Notes under the pieces: model-generated
Database searches by the model: none
Told to the model about the DNA's origin: nothing
The model's input: only the letters and a program-made list of their open reading frames with translations
Shown here: piece by piece, positions 11,923-23,856 of the stretch
Position numbering within the stretch: position 1 is the stretch's first letter
Layout: every line of letters starts with the position of its first letter
From: Dermanyssus gallinae
Taxonomy: Eukaryota > Arthropoda > Arachnida > Mesostigmata > Dermanyssidae
Direction: 5' to 3'
NCBI GenBank assembly: GCA_003439945.1
Contig: QVRM01006592.1
Location: 1-64,000, forward strand
DNA length: 64,000 nt
Translations under genes and position numbers: made by a program

Positions 11923-12361
11923 ATGTCTGACCATCCAGTGACAATGAAGCAGAACGGGTTCCGTGCTGTGATTATATATTTTTGAAGACTTAACCGCAAC
12001 GGACGTTAAAGCCAAGTTAGATGCAGTTTACGGAACTAATGCAACGTCGTACAGTATTATTACCAAATGGATTGATTCATTTAGAAGAGGTAGTATGGGC
12101 ACCGAAGATACACCAAGATGGGCATTGGCTATGGTACAAAACATTAAATATTGCATCCGAAATTATGCTTTAAAACAAAGTGACTACTTCACTAACAAGC
12201 TATCAAGTAAGCAAAAACTGACACGCATGTCGATTTTAAAGAGCAATTTAGAACTTCTGAGACAAAATCCACAGTTTAGGCCGATTCTTTACACCGCCGA
12301 AATTACAGTTATCATATATAGTCGTATACTCTTGCGAATGTACGTCGGATGCATTGATTAA
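11923..12361 (+). pseudogene. mariner-family (Tc1/mariner) transposase relic
   Basis: From an ATG at 11923 the frame reads 20 codons, including FRAVIIYF, and hits TGA at 11983. Shifting by one base at 11984 gives an open frame of 125 codons to a stop at 12359-12361. It starts EDLTATDVKAKLDAVYG and continues TSYSIITKWIDSF and GTEDTPR. This matches the N-terminal helix-turn-helix region of mariner transposases (typical L-T-A-x-E-I ... AVYGDSAPSYSTV..W, then EDEPR). A later part, QKLTRMSILKSNLELLRQNP, matches the segment just before the first catalytic Asp. About 60 intervening residues and the whole DDD catalytic core are missing, and a full mariner transposase is about 345 residues. The copy is therefore frameshifted, internally deleted and dead. 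Terminal inverted repeats were not identified. Confidence 0.8.
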
Positions 12362-13350
12362 TTTGAACCGCAGTTAAAGCTTTACTTAACGGTGGTGCGC
12401 ACTCACAAGGTTACCGTTCTCTGGAGTCTTACCCCCGATGGGACGGAACAATGCAAGAAAGTGGGAAAATCAAAGGATGGCTTAAACGCTGTGACAGGCA
12501 AACTTGGGCTGCTAAGAAATCTCAGAGAGAGAGATTTTACTACAAGTGGTGGAGCACTGAGGAAATGGGATGGCTAAGGGGTATGGAGAGACGAAACAAA
12601 TCTCGAACCAACGAGGAATGTGTTTGGCTGCAAATCTCGCCGTGAAGGAGCGCCCATCGAGCGGCGCTGCATGCTTTGAAAACAGTCGTAGATAGATAGA
12701 CATACAGACAGACAGTCCTCCTCGGGCGTTTAACGGGTCGTCTTCGACTGCTGAGAAAGCCCCGAGGCTGTTTACAATCCAAATCGTTTGAATCGCCTGC
12801 TACGTCTGCGACTCCTCCCCCCGCACCCCCTGCTATTCCCCTGCGCTAGGCTGCAACGTTACGCCTTCAGCCGTTGGCGCCCCCGATCGCCGCCGCGCGA
12901 GGCTGGCCATCGGTCGGATTTCCAGCGTTTTCCCCAACTCCCCCCCCCCCCCCCCTAGTCCTTTGTCTCTCGTGACGAGGCTTTCTTCCGGCAGCCCGTG
13001 GTTGTCGATGTAGCCTTCGTCCTCGACGGACGTCAGCGTCCCTGACGTTGCTTTTCGTCGCAAGCTGATATAGCATCGATCGTCTAGTTGTTTGTTTACA
13101 CAACGCGCGGCGGTTAACAACGGCGGTCCCGTCATAACTCTCTCGACCCCGCTACCACTACCGCGAATGTGCCGGCCGGCCAGCCAGCCAGCCAGTTGCC
13201 GCGATATACCGCGAATGTACCGGCAGCCTTTCTCACAGACAGAAGCAGCAAATGGCCGGATGGGGAAACATGGCTGTTTGGGCCGAGGCAACTACAGTGC
13301 CGTAATAGAAATAGCATTTGCAGCAGCAACAGTAGCAGAAGTACCAGTTG

Positions 13351-13562
13351 TAGAAGTGGTACTTGTCGAGCCCGATGGCGTGGTGCATTAGTCTGCGCCT
13401 TGCAGCCGGAGGAGACACATAGGTGAGCGGGATCGAGCCCCGCCGTTGTACATTTGTATTTATGGGAGCCCGTCTATGAAGCAATGTGAAAAATAGTTCC
13501 GTGGTCAACGTTAAATCTTGGCTGAGGGTTAGCCCGAAAACTTAACTTTAGAAGTGGTACTT
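13351..13562 (+). mobile_element. tRNA-derived SINE, copy 2 (with target-site duplications)
   Basis: The SINE body is 13365-13548. The exact 14-bp direct repeat TAGAAGTGGTACTT flanks it at 13351-13364 and 13549-13562. The A-box-like motif is TGGCGTGGTGC at 13376-13386. The B box is mutated to GGATCGAGCCC (13430-13440), so Pol III activity is probably weakened. The body and the 3' end (GCCCGAAAACTTAACT) match copy 1. Confidence 0.9.
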
Positions 13563-14581
13563 AGTCGTAGAAGTGACGGCGTGGTCTGCGGCTGTTGGGT
13601 AGCTGCTGGTTAAACGCAGTACTTCCCTGGAGGTTCCGGTGCGTAGGCTTGATTACGGCAGATGGGGTTCTCTCCCGGCGTTCAGGGATCTATCTCTTCT
13701 GTTTAAATACGCCAAAAGTGAATACGTAATACCGCGTTCGAAAAAAGATGAATACACACTTTGGTAGCGAGTTGGGTTCTGTGCTTGGCCATCCCATGCT
13801 GTAACGAGGATTTGGTGTAAGAAAAGCCCACATTAGAATAGAACGTTTCCGAGCAACGACCGGAGAAGCTCCACAAAAGGACTAGTGTGAGTGAGAGTCA
13901 GCGTTGCTAGAGTTTGTGCCGGCATCCATAGCGGTCTCACTTTAACCAGAGTCTCTGTTAAGCTGAACGAGCTGTTTGTTTTACAAAGGTTGTGTGTAAA
14001 CGCTCTTTGGGGCCATGCTCATGCTTCTGCATCATCTCAATCACAATTTACCCTGTAATAGCAGGGCCGCATAGAGCGACAGCATAAGCGGATATGTTTG
14101 GGTGTATCTGGAGTTTCCCCAGTCGTTGATTCTCAGTCGCATGATTTTTCACCTATTCTTAATAAAGCACACTTGCATAGGCCATACGCGCACGCGAGCT
14201 GTGGCGTATCCTATGCGGCTATGTATGAGTTGAGAAAGATTTGCCTTATCGACGGCATACTAAAATGCTGTCGCACTGTTTGGCGCTCATTTAGCGGCGC
14301 TGATGAAACCTGGCCACATGACACGTCCGGTTCTATCTCTCTATGCGCCATTCATTAAAAGGGAATCGGGAGCTCGCACCCAGTAGCGCCCGTTGTACAA
14401 GATGGCTCTGGTCAATCAGGTACGAGATAGATTTGGCTAGGAGCAACTACTGGGGGAAAAGAAGAAGGATTGGGAAAATTTGCTCTATAGGGTAACAAGA
14501 AGGTCGAAGCGAAAAACGGCATGCACCCGAGGATGCGGAGCCAGAGACGATATGGATAGGGGGCCAAGAAATGCTCCCGCT
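13563..14581. other. No recognisable feature
   Basis: Unique sequence of average composition with only short open frames. Nothing is supported. Confidence 0.5.
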
Positions 14582-14640
14582 AATACTACTACTACTACTA
14601 CTACTTACTAATACTACTACTACTATTACTACTATTGCTG
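14582..14640. repeat. (TAC)n microsatellite
   Basis: TAC triplets with TTACTAA and TTACTAT interruptions. Confidence 0.9.
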
Positions 14641-15470
14641 CTGCACAACAAGCGATTGAACTGAATGACTGCTAGTAGCGGCGACCTATTATGACGATGA
14701 TGCAGTGCCTCGACAGAAGTCGATGCCTCTTGCCAACAAGGAAGGCTGCAAAGTGCCCATGTACAGGCTTCTGTTCTGACGTGCCAACCGATCGCCGTGT
14801 TACACCACTCTTCCACCTCTTGCAACACCAGCGGGCCAAAACAGACGCTTGTGTGGTCTCTGTTCATATAGAGAAGAAGAAGGTAGAGCAAGAACAGGCC
14901 GCCGCCAAATGGACGAAAGAGATGGACACAAAGATAGTGTGTACAGAAGATAGTATGAGAGAGAAGAGATAGAGAGTGTGAGAGACGGAATCTCGACAGA
15001 CAATCATCTGCACCGTCCCGTGCTCGCTAAGGATCATCACTGCCTAGCTCGGTTATGTCTAGAGGCTGCACAAGACCGCCCACAAAGCGTAGCGGCAATT
15101 ATGGCGTTCGTTATTACTGTTATGGCATGGTTACTGGCTCAGGAAGGTGAGGGGCCTTTGGGCCGGCATACAGAATACGATTGTCGCCAAACAATCGTCG
15201 CTGGTATTCTTTCGTAGTCCCTTATTGTCGTCGCCGCCACCTATTGCAGGGACCGCATCGGCGCCGGCTACACCCAGCACATCGATTCGGAGCGCCTGCT
15301 TCGAATAGAACTCGACAACGACAGCACGGCTTGCCTATGGCTTCACTGTATCGGTAGCCTTTAGTCTCCTCAATTGCGCCTGCATACAGTTTGCTAATAT
15401 ATATGTATATGTATATATATATATAGGCTGCACGGCGCTTAAAGGAATAAGAGGAATATCTTTAAAAATA

Positions 15471-16282
15471 GTACGTGTTCTTGTTGAGCTTAAGATTGTA
15501 GCAATGTTGAGCTACAGCCTCGGCAGGGTGTAGACCACCTTTCAGCGAAAGATGATCCACAAAATAGAAAGATGCTTTAAAACGTGTATGAACCGTGTTC
15601 TTTGCTTGTCGCGGACCGCGAGAACCCGCTTCGTATATCTGCAAGTGGGTTGCGGGCCAGGAGAGGAGGCAATCAGGGTCAGGCTTGGGTCACCTATTAC
15701 AGGACAATTACAGCAATTTTTACTGAAGTGGCAGGGAAAAGTGATCGAGGCCTCGACCGAGGTAGCGCAATTAATGTGGACCTAGGCAGAAAGCTTTTGG
15801 TGGCGGCGTGAGCTAGAGGACTAGTGCGCTAGTGTTGGTTGTCATCTATCGAGGTATCGCCGGTTCGATCCCTGTCGTTGATCGAGTTTTCTTTGAGCGA
15901 TGCTCATTGAGAATACATGATAGATCATACCGCTGAGAGTCAGCGGCCATGCTGCCACAAGGACTGTTGTGGAAACCCTAGATAGCTTAGCATGTCCGGC
16001 CCTCGGTACATTGAAGTTATGCCTCAGGATAAGTTCCAAGCCCGTAGGAGACTGAGGATAGTCCTAGATAGCGACAACCTCCTTAAAAATGTTCTACTTC
16101 TGACCGGGGAGCTTTGAAGTATAATGGCATGCACAATTGCTCGTACTGCATGTACACAAGGTACATTGTGCATGACTACCATCACTTTGTATGTTTGAAC
16201 CAATCATTTTGTCAAGTTGGCAATCAATGTCGTTGCCGGTTCTGTTCGCAGACGTGCGCTAAATGCCACGCAGCATTTAAAT
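15471..16282 (+). pseudogene. LINE reverse-transcriptase C-terminal relic, copy 2
   Basis: The translation from about 15471 aligns with the thumb region of the LINE at 5.2-6.4 kb: LKIVAMLSYSLGRV against LKIVPGLMYGLDRV, then IERCFKTCMNRVLCL against LERCFSLYMKRVLCL, then RTRFVYL against RSRFVYL. The frame is broken by a TAG where copy 1 has Trp and by a later stop near 15783. Homology resumes at about 16110 with YTRYIVHDYHHFVC and the zinc-knuckle start CRCRFCSQTCAKCH, whose last Cys is lost. The gap between the two homologous blocks is about 300 bp longer than in copy 1, so sequence has been inserted at about 15775-16100. The catalytic core is absent. Confidence 0.8.
15801..15880 (+). other. 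Possible tRNA-like segment inserted in LINE copy 2
   Basis: A B-box-like GGTTCGATCCC lies at about 15861-15871. A weak A-box-like GAGCTAGAGG lies about 50 bp upstream. The stretch falls inside the roughly 300-bp insertion that interrupts LINE copy 2, so it may be a second type of tRNA-derived SINE. No target-site duplication was found and no second copy was seen. Confidence 0.2.
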
Positions 16283-18862
16283 AGGATATAATAATGATTA
16301 TATTTATAATTATGTGCCATCTTGAAATGTCTTTGTGCGAGTGGTTGTAATTTTCTTGGTGTCTTGCTCGATACATTTCTACACGTTAGCTCTCGCTTGA
16401 CACGCGTGTCATATCCACTGGGATGAATTAGCTGACTGAACATAGTACATCTATTCTAAGGCGCTGGAAATCATTTCAAAATAGGCAGGCAAGCGGATAT
16501 TCATTGCCACATCAGCGTCCCTTGAGATGTATACATTCATCTAGAGACTTAACGCTGGAGCTGGAATACAGAACATAGAAACATAATTTCGTTCGAGGAT
16601 ACGTGCTCGTCTAAGCAAGGCTTTTAAACAGTGACTCTAACAAAAACATAAACAACTAACACACTGGCAGAAGTTTGTAAAATATATTTTCTCGAACCTC
16701 TGTACCTGTACTAAATAAGAGTGGCGCTAGAGAGTCTATTCGCTTTCGAACCACCAAACCGACCTGCATTTACTTATTTGTCATACAAATGCGTAAATGC
16801 AGGCCGGCTAGCGTAACGTACGGCAACTCTACCTCTATTCTATGTATATGAGAAGTGCTGTAATACATCCGTTTCCACGGTGTATAGTAGGTATCATTTA
16901 CAAACACAGTCTGTACCAGTAGTTTAGAGACTACCCCGAAATCGAATACTTAATGATGCCATATCAAAATGTATCAATGTAACTTTCCAACATACAGCTC
17001 TTCCCTCGCCACGCACTTGCGGTGGGGGTACCGTGGAACGTCTTCAAAAATGGTTTATCTTGATGCAGTAAAAACCGACATTACAATTGGTTAAATCGAG
17101 TTCATGTCGTTAAAACGCTCCACCTTGAAGAATCACCAAATCTAGCCAATATGGTAGGCGTTCGAGGATAGTGGACAGACTTCTAGACATAAACTTACAA
17201 GCGAAAGCTTGTAATAACCCGCGCATGGTCGTAAAGAAGACACCAAAATTGCGAAGTTAGGCTGCGTGGTACGAATTGTCGCGAACAGGCGTTTCACAAC
17301 TTCCACATTGAATGGCCCTATCAATCACACAGTCTGACCAGTAGGGACAAATTCCCGGCGAACAATATCTCGAGAATCGAGACACTTGTTCGCTGATTGT
17401 CCCTCCGTCGATGGATTATATTAAAAACAATTCCAGGTAAGTTTCATCATGACCAGTGATGCCGTTCAAGTGCAAAAAAAAGCGTCGGCCGCCTCAGTGA
17501 AGTTCTCGGATGCCTGCACGTGTTGCTCTGTTTGCTCGGGTGTCAATGAGTGAGAAACAAACATTGCACACATCTCTCTTCCTTTAACGTAAATCATCAT
17601 AGAGGATATTGTAAACCTGTGTACCTACAGTGATACCAAATTCGGCAACAACGAGCTCAAGCACGCGATTCACATCTACCTACCGCAGCGATGATCATCG
17701 TCTTCTTGTAGGGATTCATCGCCGTTCAGAAAACGAGCAGCTTAGACTGCCTAGTTAGACTGCGGTCTTAGCTAGGTACAAAGAAAATGGTAGCAGAAAA
17801 CATTTCAGCGTTGGCATTTCCACCACCGCAACTGTTATAAAACAATGGTGCTACTTGATTTTTGCACACAAATGAAATCTCCCAAATCTGATTGAGACTG
17901 TGTATGCATACAACCACAGACATGTCACAAAAAAAGCTGTTTAGGGGACAAAAGGGGGCGTTGTTGTGGGCAATGGTAAACAGCAGCTAGAAGTCTACAA
18001 TGACGTTCGCCTCTCTAGAAGCAATAATGTAATGACAACGATGGCACTGTTGGTGTGTTGGTGACGGTGGAGGCGGAGATGTCTAGGCCTATCGCGGAAA
18101 AGGAGACTTTGCACCAAGATTGCAGCAACAACAACAACGTATCAGCGTATCAGCCAGTCATTGTTTTTTTACTGACTCTTTTGCTGTCTTGCGACAGCTT
18201 ATTTGTTGGCTCGTTCGTGGCAACGGCGGTAGTGCAGCCAGGGTGGGTATCTGCCAAAAGACGCCGTTCAACAAATTCGTCAGCGGATATACCAACCATC
18301 AAGTCAGCAAGTGTGAAATATTAGTGCCCGAACTGTTCGCGGTCGCGACCAAAAATGGCGCATGCTTTCTTAATCCTGCACAGCGTATCCCGCATACAAC
18401 GGGAGGGTCTTAGTTTCAAGAATTCAGTAGGACAGAGAGCAAAACTGAGTAATCGTGTTGGCCGCCCAGCTGGCGCTTCTATCTCGTTCGTGAACCTTGA
18501 AAACCGCTCACACAAATCAGATCGTACAGGTATTACTGCGATTGTGGACATAACGGCGGCCCATTGTCGAGCAATGGGCCGCCTCCCTCTTATTTACCGG
18601 AAAACCTGTTTTCTAGTATTTAGGTCATTTACAACATGTTTTTTCAAATATTTTATCTCTCTCCTTCCTTGCAAAAAAGCATGCTAGACAAGCATATATA
18701 TACAAACCCATATATAAACCTTAAACATCGCCAGGAATTAAACAACGATTGTACGGTCCAAATTGCAATATACAAAAAAAAACACAAAATTAGGGCACAT
18801 AAACAAATTGATTAAAACAGTTGCTAGACGAAAACGAAACTACAATAATCAGAATTAGTATA
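16283..18862. other. No gene recognised; one small hairpin
   Basis: AT-leaning unique sequence. Open frames are short and without recognisable domains. The only structure I can support is the hairpin at 16763-16803, listed separately. Confidence 0.5.
16763..16803. repeat. Two-step hairpin
   Basis: CCTGCATTTAC (16763-16773) pairs with GTAAATGCAGG (16793-16803). Inside it, ATTTG pairs with CAAAT across a TCATA loop, with a 2-nt internal bulge on each side. No role is known. Confidence 0.7.
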
Positions 18863-19023
<161 letters not shown>

Positions 19024-19381
19024 CTGAAATTGTACACGTTTCGTTTGAATAGACTAAAATGATGATGCTGCTTCGTTCATGAAGGCGTCTCAATGGCGTC
19101 TGCCTGCCTGCCCATTGAAGAACCGAATCGAATATGATGATCCTGGCCTGCATGCATTACTTCTATCGTATTCGGCAAGCGGCATATGGAGGCGGCACGT
19201 GAATTCCAGGAACACGACCGTCGCGACGTTTGTCAGCAAAGGCAGTCGAAATCGCATACAGCGTCTTGAATAGAGAGAGGAGCGGAAGCAAGAATCGGTG
19301 TCTAATGTTTATGCTTTTCTACCTAGGCTTGGTGAAATTTGGTCGCCAAACATGACATGTCTTTTCTTGTAGTCTAGTGCA

Positions 19382-19386
<5 letters not shown>

Positions 19387-19457
<71 letters not shown>
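19387..19457. repeat. (TA)n microsatellite
   Basis: TA tract with one TG variant, directly abutting the left end of the MITE-like element. Confidence 0.95.
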
Positions 19458-19459
<2 letters not shown>

Positions 19460-19462
19460 CAG

Positions 19463-19856
19463 AGTAAAACATACAATGTTTGAATACATTTCTAATGTTC
19501 GAGACAGCCTTTGATCTGCTACTCTGTTGTCCTCTGGTTGCCAACCATTAGTTCTACAGTAGGCGGTTTGTGCTTATCCATATGCAGCAGCATCAGCAAC
19601 AGTACTATCGAGGCATATGTGGATACGAAAGATGTACATGGGTGGCATTCAAGCATGCCCATGTGTATGTATCTACACACGTGCACGTACACGTTTACAT
19701 GCATGCGTGAATACATGTTTTCGTCTACGGCGTCTATGCCGCCTACCTGCTTGTGTTCTGCTTTACACTGCGGCTGCTGTTTGGTGAAACGAGAGTAGCA
19801 GATCAAAGGCTGTGACTCAAATATGAAACATTTATAGACAAGTTGCATGTTTTACT
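19463..19856. mobile_element. MITE-like foldback element between (TA)n tracts
   Basis: The outer arm AGTAAAACAT (19463-19472) is inverted at 19847-19856. A perfect 22-bp inverted pair lies at 19504-19525 and 19792-19813 (core CCTTTGATCTGCTACTCT). The roughly 30 bp between outer and inner arms are only loosely complementary. The element is about 394 bp, encodes nothing recognisable, and sits between two (TA)n tracts, as expected for a TA-targeting DNA transposon. The family is unassigned. Confidence 0.6.
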
Positions 19857-19864
19857 CATGTTAT

Positions 19865-19865
<1 letters not shown>

Positions 19866-19906
<41 letters not shown>
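19866..19906. repeat. (TA)n microsatellite
   Basis: TA tract abutting the right end of the MITE-like element. Confidence 0.95.
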
Positions 19907-19910
<4 letters not shown>

Positions 19911-20195
19911 TTGCTTTTTTTTTTCATGTTTTTATATAAATGTTATACAAATACATATCTTATATATGCATTATGTTTGTCTGCTAAACAGACAGCGATA
20001 ACAACGGCGCGACAGCGCGTGGTAGTTAGGCACGAACAGGTCCCAGGTGATCGGCGGGCTTGCTACCGGTGATTGTCTCACGCTCTCTCGTTGTTTGCGA
20101 ATTTGTGCCTGCTATTGATTCGTGATTTTTTCGTTTAACTTAATCCTCTAACTACTACCTTACGACGACTACTACTACTACTACTACTAATACTA

Positions 20196-20382
20196 AAAAA
20201 AATTCCGTTTGGAGCTGACTCTCAGTCAAGATTTGACGTCCATTGGACTGCGTTTCGCATTGCTTCATAGACGGACTACCCCCATAAATACACATGTGCA
20301 ACGGTGGGGCTCGAACCTGCGCACCGCTGTGTCTCCTTCGGTCGCGAGGCGCAGACGCATGCCACCACGCCACCGGGCTCGA
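20196..20382 (-). mobile_element. tRNA-derived SINE, copy 3
   Basis: On the minus strand the A-box-like TGGCGTGGTGG occupies 20372-20362 and the B box GGTTCGAGCCC occupies 20317-20307. The body contains GTCTATGAAGCAATG and TTGACTGAGAGTCAGC, matching the other copies. The copy sits inside a (CTA)n microsatellite (20165-20190 and 20384-20440), so target-site duplications cannot be separated from the repeat. The 3' end runs into a short A-rich tail (on plus, AAAAAAAATTCCG at its left edge). Confidence 0.85.
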
Positions 20383-20383
20383 A

Positions 20384-20440
20384 ACTACTACTACTACCAC
20401 TACTATTATTGCTACTACCACGACGACGACGACGAATACA
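20384..20440. repeat. (CTA)n/(CGA)n microsatellite
   Basis: Triplet tract continuing the CTA run that lies on the other side of SINE copy 3. ACTACTACT passes into ACGACGACG. Confidence 0.85.
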
Positions 20441-20765
20441 ACAGATCCATTACTAAGAGCTTACAGCTACTGCTAACTCACTCTATTGCTTGTTGGCGGC
20501 TCTGTGAAGCTATGTTGTCGCCGTAGATGTCCGTTGCCATTGCTGGCTGCGCGCAGGGCGTATGTTGCTGCTACTTTGGCCTTCTCTACTGCTGATAGTG
20601 CCTCTGTATTTGGGGGGCTGTTGCAAAATTTAATTATGATGACGGCAGCGGCGACAGAAGCGATGGTGGTGGTGGTGGTAGTGACGGCGGCGTCATGTCG
20701 TTTGGCGAGACACACCAAGAACCGGTTGTAGTAGGCGGTAGACGGGCAGACTATAAATATATAGT

Positions 20766-20768
<3 letters not shown>

Positions 20769-20808
<40 letters not shown>
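20769..20808. repeat. (TA)n microsatellite
   Basis: Pure TA tract. Confidence 0.95.
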
Positions 20809-20816
<8 letters not shown>

Positions 20817-21039
20817 GCGTGTATGTGTGTATGAGTATCTATGTGCGCCTTGGTGTATATACAAAGATGATAGCGTGGTACAGAAGTGGGCTGGTTTTCC
20901 CTTTAGCGCAGATGAGATGAGATTAGCGAAAAAGAACTGATAGATAGGTAAAACATGTGGAGGGATCTAAGAGCTCCGCCCTTTGACAAAATAAAGGTGC
21001 ATTTGAATTGAAACAAAAAAGATGTTGAGGCAACATACA

Positions 21040-21047
21040 AGAGAGAT

Positions 21048-21086
<39 letters not shown>
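21040..21086. repeat. (GA)n microsatellite
   Basis: GA dinucleotide run with GATA and GAAA variants at its edges. Confidence 0.9.
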
Positions 21087-21087
<1 letters not shown>

Positions 21088-23794
21088 CGACAGAAAGTTT
21101 AGGGAAGGAACAGGATCTCTGGAACCAGGATACTAATAAGAAACCGCGCTAACCACTGAGTAGACAAAGTGTCCAGCCAAGTAAGCTAGAACGAACGTAG
21201 TAAGCTGGAGTAAGAGAATAAGGTAAAAAAAAGCAAAGGAATCATCCATGCCATCGGGAGAAGGCCCGACGTAAGCCTGAACGCGAAGTCTCGAACGGAG
21301 AAGGAACAGAGCGGCCCTGCGACTCTAGGCTGCGTGCAATTGTGCCGACGTGCTAGAACGGGGGCAACGGAGGGCGGTGGTGTACGAGAAGGGACGGACC
21401 GAATGTTGCGCTTAAGTTGGCAGTTTTTGGTACAGTGCCGGCAGGATTGGTCGGTATCATCGATTTGCACGAATACATATACACCCGGCCCTCCCTAGAG
21501 ATACATGGAGAGGAGCCTGGCTGATTCTGACCCTACCAGGCTGAAGAAGCTATAGCAGTACGCGTGTCTTCGTGTGGCCATCGTGGGCCGCATGCGCGTA
21601 AAGTTGTACATCTTTTGATAGATACATATCAAACCACGTCTGTTTCTCGTTACGTTGTTACCGCCCTGTTAGTGGCGTTGTCGTAGTGTTTGTCTGATGC
21701 ATAGCCTCATGCATCTTCGAGCACCAACCACGCATTCAATGAGGAGACGACATCGTCCGTTTTGAGGGAAGATGGCTTTGTCGTGTGACATTGATCAGCT
21801 GTTGGCTTACACGGCTAGCTATGCTTTACCAGAGTGCAGGCATTGACAGATAGGATTCTAGAAAGAAAGAAAGAGTGAGAGGGAGAGTTAGATAGGGAGA
21901 GGGAGAGAGAAAGAGAGAAGCCGAGCTAAAGAGAATTGCGGGCCCATGGGAGGGGCCATTGCGATCGTGCACGAATGATGATGCCCCCGGAGAGCAAGTA
22001 AACACCAGAGCAAAGGAGAGATGAGAAGGATAAACGCGAAGATGAGCACAAGACCTATCCTAGAAAATTCTCGAAGGACATCGTAGCTCCGTCGTCGAGG
22101 AGTACGATGCGCGGGCATAGCGGGAAGTCAAGGCCTACGATGTGTGGGGGGAGTCAAGGCCCACGCATGAAGGAGATGACCCTGAGATGACCGACCTCGA
22201 CTCGCGATCGCCCTCGATGAACGACGCTGCCAGCTACAAAGCAACTGTGTTCGCCGCCACCACCACCGACGTCTCCGACGGCAGCTCGAGATGTTCCGGG
22301 AAGTGATTGAATTTTCTACAACGGACATTCTCTCGTTGCGACGAAATCGAGTCAGCAGCATCGGACTGCGGCAGTCGCTGCTAAAAATTGATGAACTTGC
22401 AAAAAGGCCTCATCTTTATCTCGCAGCTAGCCGCAGTTGCCGCCTGCAGTTATGACCTTCCCTTCCTTGTCTCTTCCCTAGCCCCTCTAAATCTGTTATT
22501 CCTCTCGTATTCGGTCTGTCTCACTATAGCCAATGTTTAAACATTGGGTACAATACAAACGCGATTTGTCTTGCCACGTCCTTTACATTATGCTTACTAC
22601 ACTCATGTCACCCAATGAGGTAAACGAGTGCCATACGCACTGGGGTATAAGCCATCACGCGGTGGCTTCCGTTGGCGGTCCGGCCGAGAGGCAGAAAGCC
22701 TGTCGATGTGTTCTACTTGAAATTCCCTACTTGAAATAAGCGAATGAGCTAGATGTAGCATACGCGCCAAGACGTTTAAGCTTTACAGCTAAATAAAACT
22801 CATCGTTACTGTGGGCAGTTACTTGACCAATTAACGCTTGGACGAGACGAGTAAACTGAACTACATTAGCCTCTATGAGCTTTAAATTATTAATCATTTT
22901 ATTAATGTCGGCACCCTAAGTACTGGGCACTGATGTAGAATTCGTCAATCCACTCTTACTAGTCCACTCTGAAACTTAATATTTCTAGAACTAAACTATC
23001 TAATATATCCGGATGCTGCCGGCATGCCTGTCTTGCCGTTGTCGACGCCAATAATAATAATAATAGGTCAGGCGACGGACTAGTGGCAGAAGCTGTGTAT
23101 GCGAGTAGTGTATTCACCAGACATTCCGCAGTAGTGTGTGCGTGTGTCTGTATGTCCGGAGTCCGCAGAGCAGAAAGAGAAGCTTTCCGGACTTCTGAGA
23201 TGTTTGATGTCAGAGATACAGGTGGAAGTAGGCAACTGGCCAATAATGCGAATCAGTTCAGTTCAGTTTATTACTATCTTCAAACACACGCTCTTTACAG
23301 AACATCCGTGTTTCATACATCGTTTTACTTGTCATTCTAGTTATCTATAGTGTTATTAGTACTTAATCGAAGGAGGACTGTTTTATTGAACAGTGTAGCG
23401 CAGCCGAGCTTCCAGGGTCCAGAACGAGATTCTGCAATTCTCTGCAGTTAGAGACAGAACGTCGTACTAGGCGGCAGATAGCTAGCTGCCTATCTACGGC
23501 AGCGTAGGCAGCGCAACGGCAGAGCGTGTCGGCGGAACTAGTTACGTCGCCCCGCAACTAGTTGCTCCTATGAGAGATATAACACGACAACACACAACGT
23601 CGCTCGCGACAAACAGTGGTTGCTGTCTTAATTCGTTTGCTACAGATCTCGTCTCTAGTGAGACTAACCAAATGAATAGATCTGGTTGTGCTTCTTAGGG
23701 CTTACTGCGTTCGCAATACGTTGAAATAAAAACGCAATACTGCCGTATAAATTAGCTTCTCCGACGGCGGCTTTACCGATAGTCATGTTAAGTA
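21087..23794. other. No recognisable feature
   Basis: Unique sequence with a GA-rich patch at 21860-21920 and a short AAT run near 23050. No domain-bearing open frame is seen. Confidence 0.5.
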
Positions 23795-23795
23795 A

Positions 23796-23856
23796 AGTAG
23801 TAGTAGTAGTAGTAATAATAACAACAACAGCAACAACAACAACAATAACAACAACT
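23796..23856. repeat. (GTA)n-(CAA)n compound microsatellite
   Basis: GTAGTAGTA changes to ATAATAACAACAA and then CAA triplets. Confidence 0.9.

Noticed and set aside
17431..17443. Strong splice-donor matches (CAG|GTAAGT here, also at 34049 and 47261)
   Set aside because: Perfect donor strings are expected by chance in 64 kb on two strands, and no coherent exon precedes them.
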